Shown here in pieces: positions 49,024 to 58,497 of a DNA stretch of 64,000 nucleotides. Under the pieces are notes generated by a model. The model saw only the letters and a program-made list of their open reading frames with translations, was not told the origin of the DNA and did not search any database. Each line of letters begins with the position of its first letter. Within the stretch, counting starts at the first letter, position 1. Both the position numbers and the translations under genes were made by a program. Origin of the DNA: Avibacterium avium (GTDB lineage: Bacteria > Pseudomonadota > Gammaproteobacteria > Enterobacterales > Pasteurellaceae); the NCBI RefSeq assembly GCF_900454535.1, contig NZ_UGSP01000001.1:166501-230500 (forward strand). Direction: 5' to 3'.

Positions 49024-49548
49024 ATGCAAAAGGTAAAACTACCCCTTACAACTGATCCAGTAAAGGATGCACAGCGTAGATTGGATTATGATGGCTATTA
49101 TGCAATCAACCAACTTGGTCGCCTGGCTGAATCAGTAAATAAAGTGCTCAGCGATGCACAGGTAACATTATCATTTTTCATTGATCCACAAAAATTAGTG
49201 GTAATGAAAGGCAAAGCTCAGGTTGAAGTGGAACTCACTTGTCAGCGCTGCGGTGAACCTTTTAACCAAATCTTGGAAGCCGAGTTTGCATATAGCCCTG
49301 TTTCTAATTTGGATCAAGCCGATGCGTTACCAGAGATTTATGAACCTATTGAACTTAACGAGTTTGGGGAAATAGATTTACTGGCAACAATTGAAGATGA
49401 ATTGATGTTATGTCTGCCGATTGTGCCGATGCATTCATCTGAACACTGTGAAGTGTCCGTGGCTGAACAGGTTTTTGGCGAATTGCCCGAAGAATTGGCA
49501 AAAAAACCGAACCCGTTCGCTGTATTAGCTAGTTTAAAGCAAAAGTAA
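49024..49548 (+). CDS. yceD: YceD/DUF177 protein, 23S rRNA accumulation factor
   Basis: 174 residues (E. coli 173), with [22 protein letters not shown], the CQRCG pair typical of the family, [13 protein letters not shown] and the C-terminal [21 protein letters not shown]. Conserved partner of rpmF; linked to 23S rRNA maturation in other bacteria. The mRNA may be leaderless given the promoter position. Confidence 0.93.
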   Translation: MQKVKLPLTTDPVKDAQRRLDYDGYYAINQLGRLAESVNKVLSDAQVTLSFFIDPQKLVVMKGKAQVEVELTCQRCGEPFNQILEAEFAYSPVSNLDQADALPEIYEPIELNEFGEIDLLATIEDELMLCLPIVPMHSSEHCEVSVAEQVFGELPEELAKKPNPFAVLASLKQK

Positions 49549-49565
49549 ATTTAGGAGTATAGCCA

Positions 49566-49736
49566 ATGGCTGTTCAACAAAATAAAAAATCTCGTTCACG
49601 TCGTGATATGCGTCGTTCACACGATGCCTTAACTACTGCAGCAGTATCAGTAGATAAAGCAACTGGCGAAACCCATTTACGTCACCACGTTACTGCTGAC
49701 GGTTATTACCGCGGTCGTAAAGTGATCAACAAGTAA
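49566..49736 (+). CDS. rpmF: 50S ribosomal protein L32
   Basis: 56 residues, starting [20 protein letters not shown] and ending [11 protein letters not shown], the standard L32. AGGAG lies 8 nt before the ATG at 49566. It follows yceD by 17 bp and precedes plsX. Confidence 0.97.
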   Translation: MAVQQNKKSRSRRDMRRSHDALTTAAVSVDKATGETHLRHHVTADGYYRGRKVINK

Positions 49737-49760
49737 TTCCTTTTTATATAAGGTATTCAC

Positions 49761-50795
49761 TTGAGCCGTCTAACCCTTGCGTTAGATGTGATGGGCGGGG
49801 ACATTGGTCCCCGTGTTACTATCCCAGCATCCATAAAAGCGTTGGAACAAGATCCGATGCTTTCTCTTTTATTATTTGGCGACAGCCAAAAAATTCTCCC
49901 TTTATTAGAAAAGATCCCCACTGCGTTGCAAGCTCGCATCAAGGTTTGCCATTGCAGCAGAATCATTGAAAATACCCAAGGTTTGTCTTATGCCCTGCGT
50001 CATAGCAAAGGCACATCAATGCGTTTAGCCATTGAAGCGGTGCAAAAAGGCGAGGCACAGGCGTGCGTGAGCGCTGGCAATACGGCGGCATTAATGGGCT
50101 TAGCCAAAATTTTATTGCAACCGCTGAAAGGGATTGAGCGTCCTGCGTTAATTTCTGTGATCCCTACAATGAATGGCGATCGTTCTGTAATGCTTGATCT
50201 TGGTGCCAATATTGAATGTAGTGCAGAAAATCTTTATCAGTTTGCATTAATGGGATCAATTTTTGCTGAGAATTGTTTAGATCTGGTTTTTCCGCGTATT
50301 GCGTTGCTAAATATTGGCATCGAAGAAATTAAAGGATATAAATCTATTCGTGATGCGGCAGAATTATTGAAGCAAAATCCCACCTTAAATTACATTGGTT
50401 TTATTGAGGGAGATTTATTGCTCAACGGCAAAGCTGATGTGATTGTCAATGACGGCTTTGTGGGCAATGTGGCATTAAAAACCTTAGAGGGCGCGGCAAA
50501 GAATGTGATTTCTTTATTCAAAGGCAGTCCAACATTGAATAAAACAAATCATATTTTAAAACCGATTTTTCGCTGGTTTGTGCGAACTTTCTTGTTGAAA
50601 GGGAGCTATCAACGCTTAAAACAAATTAATCCAGACCAATATAACGGCGCGTCATTAATTGGTTTAACCGCTGTGGTCGTCAAAAGCCACGGCAGCGCTA
50701 ACATTGATGGCTTTGCTTACGCCATTGCTGATGCGGCACAGCAAGCAAGACAAAAAATCCCTGAAAAGATTTTAGCTGGCTTGCAAAGATATTAG
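49761..50795 (+). CDS. plsX: Phosphate acyltransferase PlsX
   Basis: Makes acyl-phosphate from acyl-ACP for phospholipid synthesis. 344 residues. The start is TTG (49761-49763) with AAGG seven nt upstream, giving LALDVMGGDIGP a few residues in, the invariant family motif. GNTAALMGLAK and VNDGFVGNVALKT are also present. Confidence 0.95.
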   Translation: MSRLTLALDVMGGDIGPRVTIPASIKALEQDPMLSLLLFGDSQKILPLLEKIPTALQARIKVCHCSRIIENTQGLSYALRHSKGTSMRLAIEAVQKGEAQACVSAGNTAALMGLAKILLQPLKGIERPALISVIPTMNGDRSVMLDLGANIECSAENLYQFALMGSIFAENCLDLVFPRIALLNIGIEEIKGYKSIRDAAELLKQNPTLNYIGFIEGDLLLNGKADVIVNDGFVGNVALKTLEGAAKNVISLFKGSPTLNKTNHILKPIFRWFVRTFLLKGSYQRLKQINPDQYNGASLIGLTAVVVKSHGSANIDGFAYAIADAAQQARQKIPEKILAGLQRY

Positions 50796-50825
50796 CTTTC
50801 AATTCATTAATCATTAGAAATTGTT

Positions 50826-51776
50826 ATGTATAGTAGAATTTTAGCCACTGGTAGCTATGCGCCAGAACAAGTGAGAACAAATGCCGATTTAGAAAAAATG
50901 GTGGATACCTCTGATGAGTGGATCACCACGCGTTCAGGCATTAAAGAACGCCGTATTGCAGGTGAGAATGAAACCGTTGCGACAATGGGCGCAGCGGCCG
51001 CGCAGAATGCCCTAGCAATGGCCAATATTGATCCACAAGAAATCGATCTCATTGTGGTTGGCACAACCACGAATTCTCATTCTTACCCAAGTGCAGCTTG
51101 TCAAATTCAAGGCATTCTTGGCATTAAAGACGCCATTGCCTTTGATGTTGCAGCAGCTTGTACAGGTTTTGTGTATGCCCTTTCAGTGGCGGATCAATTT
51201 GTGCGTAACGGACAGGTGAAAAAAGCCTTGGTAATCGGTGCGGATTTAAACTCACGTCATCTTGATGAAACCGATCGCAGTACAGTAGTGTTATTTGGTG
51301 ATGGTGCAGGTGCGGTGATTTTAGAAACCGATGAAAATACAGGGATTATTTCAACCCACTTACACGCTTCGCCTGATACCGATAATATGCTCGTATTACC
51401 ACAGGCTGAACCTAAGGATACCCATTCTGGTTATATCTCAATGCAAGGCAATGCCACGTTCAAATTGGCGGTGAGCCAATTGTCAAACGTGGTGGAAGAA
51501 ACTCTTGCTTTCAATAAGCTAGACAAAAAAGATATTGACTGGTTAGTGCCACATCAAGCGAACTTACGCATTATCAGCGCCACTGCGAAAAAACTAGAAA
51601 TGGATATGTCGCAAGTGGTGATCACCCTTGATCGCTATGGCAATACCAGTGCCGCCACCGTGCCAACTGCTCTTGATGAAGCAGTGCGTGATGGACGTAT
51701 TCAGCGTGGTCAATTAGTCTTATTAGAAGCCTTTGGCGGTGGTTGGACTTGGGGTGCAGCCTTAGTTCGTTTTTAA
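50826..51776 (+). CDS. fabH: Beta-ketoacyl-ACP synthase III
   Basis: Starts fatty acid synthesis by condensing acetyl-CoA with malonyl-ACP. 316 residues. Catalytic Cys in [11 protein letters not shown], His in [10 protein letters not shown] and Asn in [10 protein letters not shown] are all present. Confidence 0.97.
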   Translation: MYSRILATGSYAPEQVRTNADLEKMVDTSDEWITTRSGIKERRIAGENETVATMGAAAAQNALAMANIDPQEIDLIVVGTTTNSHSYPSAACQIQGILGIKDAIAFDVAAACTGFVYALSVADQFVRNGQVKKALVIGADLNSRHLDETDRSTVVLFGDGAGAVILETDENTGIISTHLHASPDTDNMLVLPQAEPKDTHSGYISMQGNATFKLAVSQLSNVVEETLAFNKLDKKDIDWLVPHQANLRIISATAKKLEMDMSQVVITLDRYGNTSAATVPTALDEAVRDGRIQRGQLVLLEAFGGGWTWGAALVRF

Positions 51777-51823
51777 ATTTATCTGCTAGAATAGCAACTC
51801 AAAATCGAAAATAGGATATAAGA

Positions 51824-52768
51824 ATGAAAAAATTTGCAATGGTTTTCCCAGGACAAGGATCTCAAGCAGTGGGAATGTTAGCGGACTTAGCTAATCAATT
51901 TCCCGTTGTAGAACAAACCTTTAAGCAAGCCTCTGAAGTACTTGGCTATGATTTATGGCAACTCGTACAACAAGGCCCCGCGGAAGAATTAAACAAAACT
52001 TGGCAAACTCAGCCCGCACTTTTAGCCGCTTCCGTGGCAATTTATCGTGTTTGGCAACAACAATATCCAGATTTAAAACCAAGCGTAATGGCAGGCCATA
52101 GCCTTGGCGAATATTCTGCCTTAGTTTGCGCAGGTGTCATTGATTTCCAAGATGCCATTAAATTAGTGGAATTACGCGGAAAATTAATGCAACAAGCCGT
52201 GCCAGAAGGCACTGGCGCAATGTATGCCATTATTGGTTTAGATAACGAATCAATCATCAAAGCTTGTAAAGACGCCGAGCAAGGCGAAGTGGTTTCAGCG
52301 GTGAATTTTAACTCACCAGGGCAAGTGGTGATTGCAGGCGCAAAAGCTGCCGTAGAGCGTGCCGCAGCAGCCTGTAAAGAAGCTGGCGCAAAACGTGCCT
52401 TACCTTTAGCGGTGAGCGTGCCTTCTCATTGTGCCTTAATGAAACCAGCGGCAGATCAACTTGCCGTATCGTTAGAAAGCATTGCCATTAAAGCCCCTGA
52501 AGTTGCGGTGATCAATAATGTTGATGTGAAAGCAGAAGAAAAAAGTGAAGAAATTCGCACCGCACTTATTCGTCAGCTATACAGCCCTGTACGCTGGACT
52601 GAAACCGTAGAAAAAATGGCACAAAATGGCATTGAAGTGTTAGTAGAAATTGGCCCAAATAAAGTGCTTACCGGTTTAACAAGCCGTATTGTGAAAGAAT
52701 TAACCGCCGTTGCCGTCAATGATGTAGCATCGCTAGAAAAAGCGTACGCGGTATTAACCGAAGCCTAA
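51824..52768 (+). CDS. fabD: Malonyl-CoA:ACP transacylase
   Basis: Loads malonate onto ACP. 314 residues. FPGQGSQAVGM, nucleophile Ser in AGHSLGEYSALV and His in VSVPSHCALM. AGGATA precedes the ATG. Between fabH and fabG as in E. coli. Confidence 0.97.
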   Translation: MKKFAMVFPGQGSQAVGMLADLANQFPVVEQTFKQASEVLGYDLWQLVQQGPAEELNKTWQTQPALLAASVAIYRVWQQQYPDLKPSVMAGHSLGEYSALVCAGVIDFQDAIKLVELRGKLMQQAVPEGTGAMYAIIGLDNESIIKACKDAEQGEVVSAVNFNSPGQVVIAGAKAAVERAAAACKEAGAKRALPLAVSVPSHCALMKPAADQLAVSLESIAIKAPEVAVINNVDVKAEEKSEEIRTALIRQLYSPVRWTETVEKMAQNGIEVLVEIGPNKVLTGLTSRIVKELTAVAVNDVASLEKAYAVLTEA

Positions 52769-52791
52769 AAAAGACAATTAGGAGAACAATT

Positions 52792-53520
52792 ATGCAAGGT
52801 AAAATTGCGTTAGTAACAGGGGCAACCCGTGGGATTGGACGCGCGATTGCAGAAGAATTAAGTGCAAAAGGCGCATTTGTGATCGGCACAGCCACTTCTG
52901 AAAAAGGAGCTGAAAGCATTTCAGCTTACTTAGGTGAAAAAGGCAAAGGCCTTGTATTGAATGTTGCAGACGCGCAATCTATTGATGCGGTGCTTGCACA
53001 AATCAAAGCTGATTTCGGTGATATTGATATTCTTGTTAATAACGCAGGGATCACCCGTGATAACCTATTAATGCGAATGAAAGATGAAGAATGGTTTGAT
53101 ATTTTACAAACTAATCTCACATCGGTATTCCATCTTTCCAAAGCAATGTTACGTTCAATGATGAAAAAACGCTTTGGACGCATTATCACCATTGGCTCAG
53201 TGGTTGGCTCAATGGGTAACCCCGGACAAGCAAACTATTGCGCGGCCAAAGCAGGTTTAATTGGTTTCAGCAAAGCCCTTGCCAAAGAAGTGGCTTCGCG
53301 CGGAATCACTGTAAACGTGGTTGCTCCTGGATTTATTGCCACAGATATGACAGACGCATTAACAGAAGAACAAAAAGCGGCAACCTTGGCTAACGTGCCT
53401 GCGGGTCGTTTAGGCGAACCAAAAGATATTGCCAAGGCAGTGGCCTTTTTAGCCTCTGATGATGCAGGTTACATTACCGGTTCTACCCTACACGTTAATG
53501 GTGGAATGTATATGGCATAA
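52792..53520 (+). CDS. fabG: 3-Oxoacyl-ACP reductase
   Basis: NADPH-dependent SDR, 242 residues. TGATRGIGRAIAEEL cofactor motif, NNAGITRDNLLMRM, catalytic Ser in SVVGSMGNPGQANYCAAKAG with YxxxK. GGAG precedes the ATG. Confidence 0.97.
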   Translation: MQGKIALVTGATRGIGRAIAEELSAKGAFVIGTATSEKGAESISAYLGEKGKGLVLNVADAQSIDAVLAQIKADFGDIDILVNNAGITRDNLLMRMKDEEWFDILQTNLTSVFHLSKAMLRSMMKKRFGRIITIGSVVGSMGNPGQANYCAAKAGLIGFSKALAKEVASRGITVNVVAPGFIATDMTDALTEEQKAATLANVPAGRLGEPKDIAKAVAFLASDDAGYITGSTLHVNGGMYMA

Positions 53521-53831
53521 TGCCATAACCCTAAGATTTAAAAGGAAAATTCATTCCATCACGGAAAAGATTTTCTGTTTAATCTTTGATTTAAAACAAT
53601 TTCTTGCACGAAAACATAGCCAAGCGGGGGGCTTAATGCTAAAATCGCCCCCAGCGATGTAAATTGTTTACGTTGGCTGTTGCGTTAGCAAAGTAACGTA
53701 ACTTATTTTTAGCGAATGTATTTTTGTTAGTTGATTTGTGGTTTGACCTTGCAAAAATAGGTTGCAACTTAGCTAAAAATACATACACTATAAAACCATT
53801 ATTTTATGGCTAACTATAATAGGAAAAGCAA
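53521..53831 (+). promoter_or_regulatory. fabG-acpP intergenic region with mutually exclusive inverted repeats
   Basis: 311 bp, no gene. A G/C hairpin (GGGGGC/GCCCCC, about 53627-53652) follows fabG. TATTTTTAGC (53704-53713) pairs with GCTAAAAATA (53772-53781), and ATGTATTTTT (53716-53725) pairs with AAAAATACAT (53775-53784), sharing the same right arm. A possible acpP promoter is TTGCAA (53762-53767), 16 nt, TACACT (53784-53789). Confidence 0.4.
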
Positions 53832-54062
53832 ATGAGCATTGAAGAACGCGTAAAAAAAATCATTGTTGAACAATTAGGTGTTAAAGAAGAAGACGTTAAA
53901 CCAGAAGCTTCTTTCGTTGAAGATTTAGGTGCAGACTCTTTAGACACTGTTGAATTAGTGATGGCTTTAGAAGAAGAATTCGATATCGAAATTCCTGATG
54001 AAGAAGCAGAAAAAATCACTACTGTTCAATCAGCAATTGACTACGTTCAAAACAACCAATAA
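53832..54062 (+). CDS. acpP: Acyl carrier protein
   Basis: 76 residues, acidic, phosphopantetheine attached to Ser in [13 protein letters not shown]. Carries growing acyl chains for FabH/D/G. AGGAAA precedes the ATG. Confidence 0.98.
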   Translation: MSIEERVKKIIVEQLGVKEEDVKPEASFVEDLGADSLDTVELVMALEEEFDIEIPDEEAEKITTVQSAIDYVQNNQ

Positions 54063-54068
54063 TCACAT

Positions 54069-54098
54069 TAAGGCGGTGTAAAAACCGCCTTAATTTTT
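54069..54098 (+). terminator. terminator of acpP
   Basis: TAAGGCGGT/ACCGCCTTA stem followed by ATTTTT, 7 bp past the stop. Confidence 0.85.
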
Positions 54099-54188
54099 AC
54101 CCGCACTTTTACCTATCTCTTGAATTCTTGCTAAAAATCCGTATCATCTCGCATTCCTTATTTTAAAGGACACAATCAATTCATTAAT

Positions 54189-54224
54189 TTGGGTTCCCTC
54201 ACCCCAACAGATTTAACAAAAAGG
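54189..54224 (+). ncRNA. preQ1-I riboswitch (translational type) upstream of yhhQ
   Basis: Compact H-type pseudoknot candidate. P1 stem TTGGG (54189-54193) with CCCAA (54203-54207); loop TTCCCTCAC; A-rich tail TTTAACAAAAAGG (54212-54224), very like the Thermoanaerobacter class I aptamer tail. Loop C residues can pair with the terminal GG, which is also the Shine-Dalgarno of yhhQ (ATG at 54232). Ligand binding would hide the ribosome-binding site. PreQ1-I elements upstream of this transporter family are known in Haemophilus relatives. Confidence 0.82.
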
Positions 54225-54231
54225 TACACAA

Positions 54232-54942
54232 ATGAAAACAAACTTACCGATCTTTAATGATCAACAGAAAAAGAACGCCTTAATTATTCTCAGCTTTTTC
54301 CATATTCTGATTATTGCCGCAAGCAATTATTTGGTGCAAATCCCTTTTGAAGTTCACTTGCCGCTCGATCTATTTGGCGCCGCGGATTTTTCTTTCCATA
54401 GCACTTGGGGAACGCTGACCTTTCCGTTTATTTTTCTTGCCACCGATTTGACCGTACGAATTTTTGGTGCAAAAGAAGCTCGCTGGATTATTTTTGTCGT
54501 GATGTTCCCTGCCCTTATTATTAGCTATGTGATTTCTACATTGTTTTCTGATAGCCAATATCAAGGCCTTGATGCGTTACTTACATTTAATAGCTTTGTA
54601 TTCCGCATTGCCATTGCCAGTTTTGTCGCCTATGTATTTGGTCAGCTGCTAGATGTCTTAGTATTCAATCGCTTACGCCAACTAAAAACGTGGTGGATTG
54701 CGCCAAGTAGCTCAATGACCTTTGGCTCAATGGCGGATACCTTTCTCTTTTTCTTTGTGGCATTTTACGCTAGCAGCGATCCTTTTATGGCAGAACATTG
54801 GTTTGAATTAGGTTTTGTCGATTATCTATTTAAACTTTTTGTTGGCATTGTTCTTTTTGTTCCAGCCTATGGCGTGGCTTTAACGATGATCTTACGCAGC
54901 TTACAAAAAATCTCACAAAAAAATTACCGCACTTCAGCATAA
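54232..54942 (+). CDS. yhhQ: Queuosine precursor transporter (YhhQ/QPTR family)
   Basis: COG1738 membrane protein, 236 residues, about six transmembrane helices, with ATDLTVRIFGAKEARWIIF and SSSMTFGSMADTFLFF typical of the family. Imports preQ0/preQ1 for queuosine tRNA modification. Control by the preQ1 riboswitch fits this role. Confidence 0.92.
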   Translation: MKTNLPIFNDQQKKNALIILSFFHILIIAASNYLVQIPFEVHLPLDLFGAADFSFHSTWGTLTFPFIFLATDLTVRIFGAKEARWIIFVVMFPALIISYVISTLFSDSQYQGLDALLTFNSFVFRIAIASFVAYVFGQLLDVLVFNRLRQLKTWWIAPSSSMTFGSMADTFLFFFVAFYASSDPFMAEHWFELGFVDYLFKLFVGIVLFVPAYGVALTMILRSLQKISQKNYRTSA

Positions 54943-54956
54943 GGAAATTAATATTA

Positions 54957-56261
54957 ATGCATTTAACACAACAAATCGCTCAACGCCCAATGAGTCTTTA
55001 CCAATGGGCTATCGTGCTAATGGCTACCTTGCTCAATCTGCTTGATGGCTTTGATGTCTTAGCTTTAGCTTTCACCGCCAGTGGTATCCGTAGTGAATTC
55101 GCCCTAAGCAATAGCGAATTAGGCTATCTGCTCAGCGCAGGCGTATTTGGAATGGCAGCTGGCTCGCTTTTTCTTGCCCCTATTGCGGATAAAATTGGTC
55201 GCCGTCCTTTATTATTAATTAGCGTGTTGCTTTCTGCGCTCGGAATGTTCGGCTCTTATCTGGCTAACAATGCTGATATTTTAGCCATTTGGCGCGTTAT
55301 CACAGGCTTAGGCGTTGGTGGGATTTTAGTGGGCACAAATGTCTTAACCAGTGAATATTCATCAAAAAAATGGCGCAGCCTCGCCATTAGCATTTATGCA
55401 GCTGGATTTGGTATCGGTGCAATGCTAGGTGGACTTTTTGCCGTACAATTACAAGCCGAATATGGTTGGCGCTCCGTTTTCCTTGTGGGAGCGGCACTCA
55501 CGGCCTTATGTTGGGTATGCTTAATTATCTGGTTACCTGAATCCATTGATTATTTACTCAATAAACAACCTAAAAATGCCCAAGTGCGGTTAAATCGTAT
55601 CTTGAAAAAAATGGGAATTACTGAAACTTATCAGCTCACGCCACAAACTCAGCGTACACAAAAAACCTTGCCATTAACGCAAATATTCAATGCACAGTAT
55701 TTAACATCAACCCTCGCCATTTGGTTAGCTTTTTTCACCATTATGGCGAGCTTTTATTTCATTAGCTCGTGGACGCCAGCACTACTGAAAGAAAACGGTA
55801 TGAGCACGGAGCAAAGTGTCATTATCGGAATTATGATTTCGCTTGGTGGCACGGGTGGCGCGCTATTATATGGCTTACTCGCAAGCTATTGGAAAGCACA
55901 TAAAGTACTGATTTTCTTTACCTTAATTTCTGCCGTTGTCGTGATTGCCTTTATTTTATCTTCTGCTTTACTATGGCTTGCAATGTTATTGGGAGTGCTA
56001 GTTGGCGCATTAATCAATGGCTGTATCAGTGGGCTTTATACCTTAAATCCAAGCATTTATGCGAGTGATATTCGTAGCACCGGAGTTGGCTGGTCAATTG
56101 GCGTAGGGCGCATTGGCGCAATCCTTTCGCCAATCGCCGCGGGCTTTTTACTGGATCAAGGTTGGGAAAAGCAAAATCTCTATATCGGTGCAGCAATAAT
56201 GCTGTTAATTGCAGCCCTTGCGCTCAGCTTACTCAAACCCTCTTCCGCCAATCAGGCATAA
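54957..56261 (+). CDS. MFS transporter, AAHS (aromatic acid:H+ symporter)-like
   Basis: 434 residues, about 12 transmembrane helices. Family features LLDGFDVLALAFTASGI and loop 2-3 motif LAPIADKIGRRPLLLIS. Similar to PcaK/BenK-type carriers, but no aromatic degradation genes are nearby. The start is 14 bp after yhhQ, with AAGG about 12 nt before it, so it is probably in the same mRNA under the preQ1 riboswitch. Substrate unknown. Confidence 0.87.
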   Translation: MHLTQQIAQRPMSLYQWAIVLMATLLNLLDGFDVLALAFTASGIRSEFALSNSELGYLLSAGVFGMAAGSLFLAPIADKIGRRPLLLISVLLSALGMFGSYLANNADILAIWRVITGLGVGGILVGTNVLTSEYSSKKWRSLAISIYAAGFGIGAMLGGLFAVQLQAEYGWRSVFLVGAALTALCWVCLIIWLPESIDYLLNKQPKNAQVRLNRILKKMGITETYQLTPQTQRTQKTLPLTQIFNAQYLTSTLAIWLAFFTIMASFYFISSWTPALLKENGMSTEQSVIIGIMISLGGTGGALLYGLLASYWKAHKVLIFFTLISAVVVIAFILSSALLWLAMLLGVLVGALINGCISGLYTLNPSIYASDIRSTGVGWSIGVGRIGAILSPIAAGFLLDQGWEKQNLYIGAAIMLLIAALALSLLKPSSANQA

Positions 56262-56293
56262 AAAACAGGGCAGATAAAAATCTGCCCTTTTTT
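56260..56293. terminator. bidirectional terminator between the MFS gene and trkA
   Basis: AGGGCAGAT/ATCTGCCCT with loop AAAA, Ts on the plus strand and a T run on the minus strand; the two genes converge. Confidence 0.85.
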
Positions 56294-56314
56294 ACACCGC
56301 GCTTTTGTCTATGA

Positions 56315-57691
56315 CTAAATAAAAAACGCACTTGGCTGGAATAATTTTTCCACTTCAGGAATATGTTTTTTATCACTCACATACACCACAATGTGATCAT
56401 CTTCTTCAATCACTAAACTTTTTCGTGCAATCATCACATCATCGCCACGCAACACTGCGCCAATAATTGCTCCCGCAGGTAACTTGATGTCAGATACTTG
56501 TCGCCCAATCACATTAGAAGATTCCGCTTCACCGTGTACCACAATTTCTAAAGCTTCGGCGATACCGTGACGTAAAGACACCACGCTCCCCACATCACCT
56601 TTACGAATATGCCCAAGCAAGGCAGAAATGGTCGCCTGCTGTGGTGAAACCACAATATCCAGCGTTCCCCCTTGCAATAAATTGATATATGCCATTCGCT
56701 GGATCAGCACCATCGCCTTTTTCGCCCCTAAGCGTTTAGCGAGCAAGGCAGACATAATGTTCGCTTCATCATCACTGGTAAGCGAAAGAAAAACATCAAT
56801 ATTTTCAATATGTTCTTCAAATAACAAGGATTGATCAGAAGCATCACCGCAAAAAACTAACGTCTTTGATAAACGCTCTGCCAACGCAATGGCACGTTCA
56901 GGATTACGTTCAATCAATTTTACTGAACATTGCTCTTCCAAACGTTTTGCCACGCCGCTACCAATATTTCCGCCACCAATAATCATTATGCGTTTATAAG
57001 GTTTTTCCAAGCGCTGTAATTCGCTCATAATGGCTTTAATATGAATCGTATCGCAAATGAACGTTACTTCATCGCCTGCTTCAATAATGGTTGAACCTTG
57101 CGGACGAATCACCTTATCCTGACGCAAAATTGACACCACACGGCAATCAATATGGGGCAGATGCTCTTTAAGCGCCGATAACGCATAGCCCACCAAAGGG
57201 CCACCATAATAAGCTTTCACCACCACAATACTAATTCGCCCATTGGCAAAATGCGAAACCTGCAACGCCCCAGGGTAATCAATCAAGCGAACGATTTCAT
57301 CGGTAACCAATTTTTCTGGCGAAATAATATGATCAATGGGGATCACATCAGGCTGAAAAAGTTTATTTTTCTCACGCAAATAATCCGCACTACGAATACG
57401 CGCGATCTTAGTTGGCGTGTTAAATAAGGTATAAGCCACTTGGCAAGCGATCATATTGGTTTCGTCTGAATTGGTTACTGCGACCACCAAATCCGCATCA
57501 GCAGCCCCAGCTTCTCGTAACACTTTTGGCGATGAAGCAACGCCATTAACAACACGCAAATCGTGCTTATCTTGCAAAGCAAGCAAACGATCCGCTTGGT
57601 TATCCACAAGGGTGATGTCGTTATCCTCACTCACTAAATTCGCCGCTAAGGTTGTGCCTACTTGACCTGCACCTAAAATAATGATTTTCAT
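56315..57691 (-). CDS. trkA: Trk potassium uptake NAD-binding subunit
   Basis: Cytosolic regulator of TrkH/TrkG potassium channels. 458 residues (E. coli 458), two halves each with TrkA_N ([13 protein letters not shown] at the start, [13 protein letters not shown] in the second half) and TrkA_C. It overlaps the 3' end of the glycosyltransferase gene by 4 bp (ATGA). Confidence 0.95.
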   Translation of the reverse strand: MKIIILGAGQVGTTLAANLVSEDNDITLVDNQADRLLALQDKHDLRVVNGVASSPKVLREAGAADADLVVAVTNSDETNMIACQVAYTLFNTPTKIARIRSADYLREKNKLFQPDVIPIDHIISPEKLVTDEIVRLIDYPGALQVSHFANGRISIVVVKAYYGGPLVGYALSALKEHLPHIDCRVVSILRQDKVIRPQGSTIIEAGDEVTFICDTIHIKAIMSELQRLEKPYKRIMIIGGGNIGSGVAKRLEEQCSVKLIERNPERAIALAERLSKTLVFCGDASDQSLLFEEHIENIDVFLSLTSDDEANIMSALLAKRLGAKKAMVLIQRMAYINLLQGGTLDIVVSPQQATISALLGHIRKGDVGSVVSLRHGIAEALEIVVHGEAESSNVIGRQVSDIKLPAGAIIGAVLRGDDVMIARKSLVIEEDDHIVVYVSDKKHIPEVEKLFQPSAFFI

Positions 57692-58497
57692 TGTTGTGCT
57701 CTCTCAATATTAAGAGGTAATACACCTGTCGGTGAATGATTAAGGTTATGCTTTAAACGTGCTACTCGCTGACAAATACTCTCCGTCACTTGATTGGCTT
57801 CGTCAAGTTTTTCTTGTGTAATTCTTTTATCATATTGTTCAAATAAAAGACCATCAAGCAAACGTTGTGCGTGCATTCCCTCACGACAGTAATGCAGCAC
57901 CCCTGCCTCATCAAACAACGTTCCCACAACACAAAGTTTTGTTGTTGCAATGCCTAATGCCCCATCTTCTCCACCTAATTCTTGAAAAAGTGGCTGTTGC
58001 GGAAAACCACCACAAGCAAGAAAAAACGAACGATTAAACACAAGATTTCCCCCACAAGTCATTTCCATATATCGCCAAGCTTGAGCAAAATCAGCTTGTT
58101 CGGCATAGCGTTGTGGTAAATCTACCGGTTTTAGCGATAACCTTAGAACATTAATTTCTGGACGAAATGCAAAAACTGCTGATGCATTTTCTAACGCTCC
58201 CTCTTCATAGGCATCATCTGCATCAAGAAAGGCGATAATCTCAGCGTTACTTTGTAATGCCCCCCAATTTCTCGTTTTCGCCACACCACTGTTTTTAGGC
58301 ATTTGCTCCACACAAATTTTTTCGGGATATTTACGCTGTAATTGTCTCGCTAATTCATCAGTGCCATCTATTGAAGCATCATCAACCAACCATAATTTTC
58401 CCACATTTGGCTGGGCCAAAACAGAATCTACCGCTCTCGTTAAAGTTTGACGGCAATTAAAACAGGGGATAATCACATCAATCATTGGATATTTCAC
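57688..58497 (-). CDS. Family 2 glycosyltransferase
   Basis: 269-residue GT-A enzyme. [13 protein letters not shown] at the start, [11 protein letters not shown] and the metal-binding [12 protein letters not shown]. It probably transfers a sugar to a surface glycan; donor and acceptor are unknown, and there is no membrane segment. The GTG start (58497) overlaps the rsmB stop (GTGA), and its stop overlaps the trkA ATG, so it is translationally coupled on both sides. In E. coli and Haemophilus rsmB and trkA are adjacent. An ATG at 58485 is an alternative start. Confidence 0.87.
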   Translation of the reverse strand: MKYPMIDVIIPCFNCRQTLTRAVDSVLAQPNVGKLWLVDDASIDGTDELARQLQRKYPEKICVEQMPKNSGVAKTRNWGALQSNAEIIAFLDADDAYEEGALENASAVFAFRPEINVLRLSLKPVDLPQRYAEQADFAQAWRYMEMTCGGNLVFNRSFFLACGGFPQQPLFQELGGEDGALGIATTKLCVVGTLFDEAGVLHYCREGMHAQRLLDGLLFEQYDKRITQEKLDEANQVTESICQRVARLKHNLNHSPTGVLPLNIERAQQ

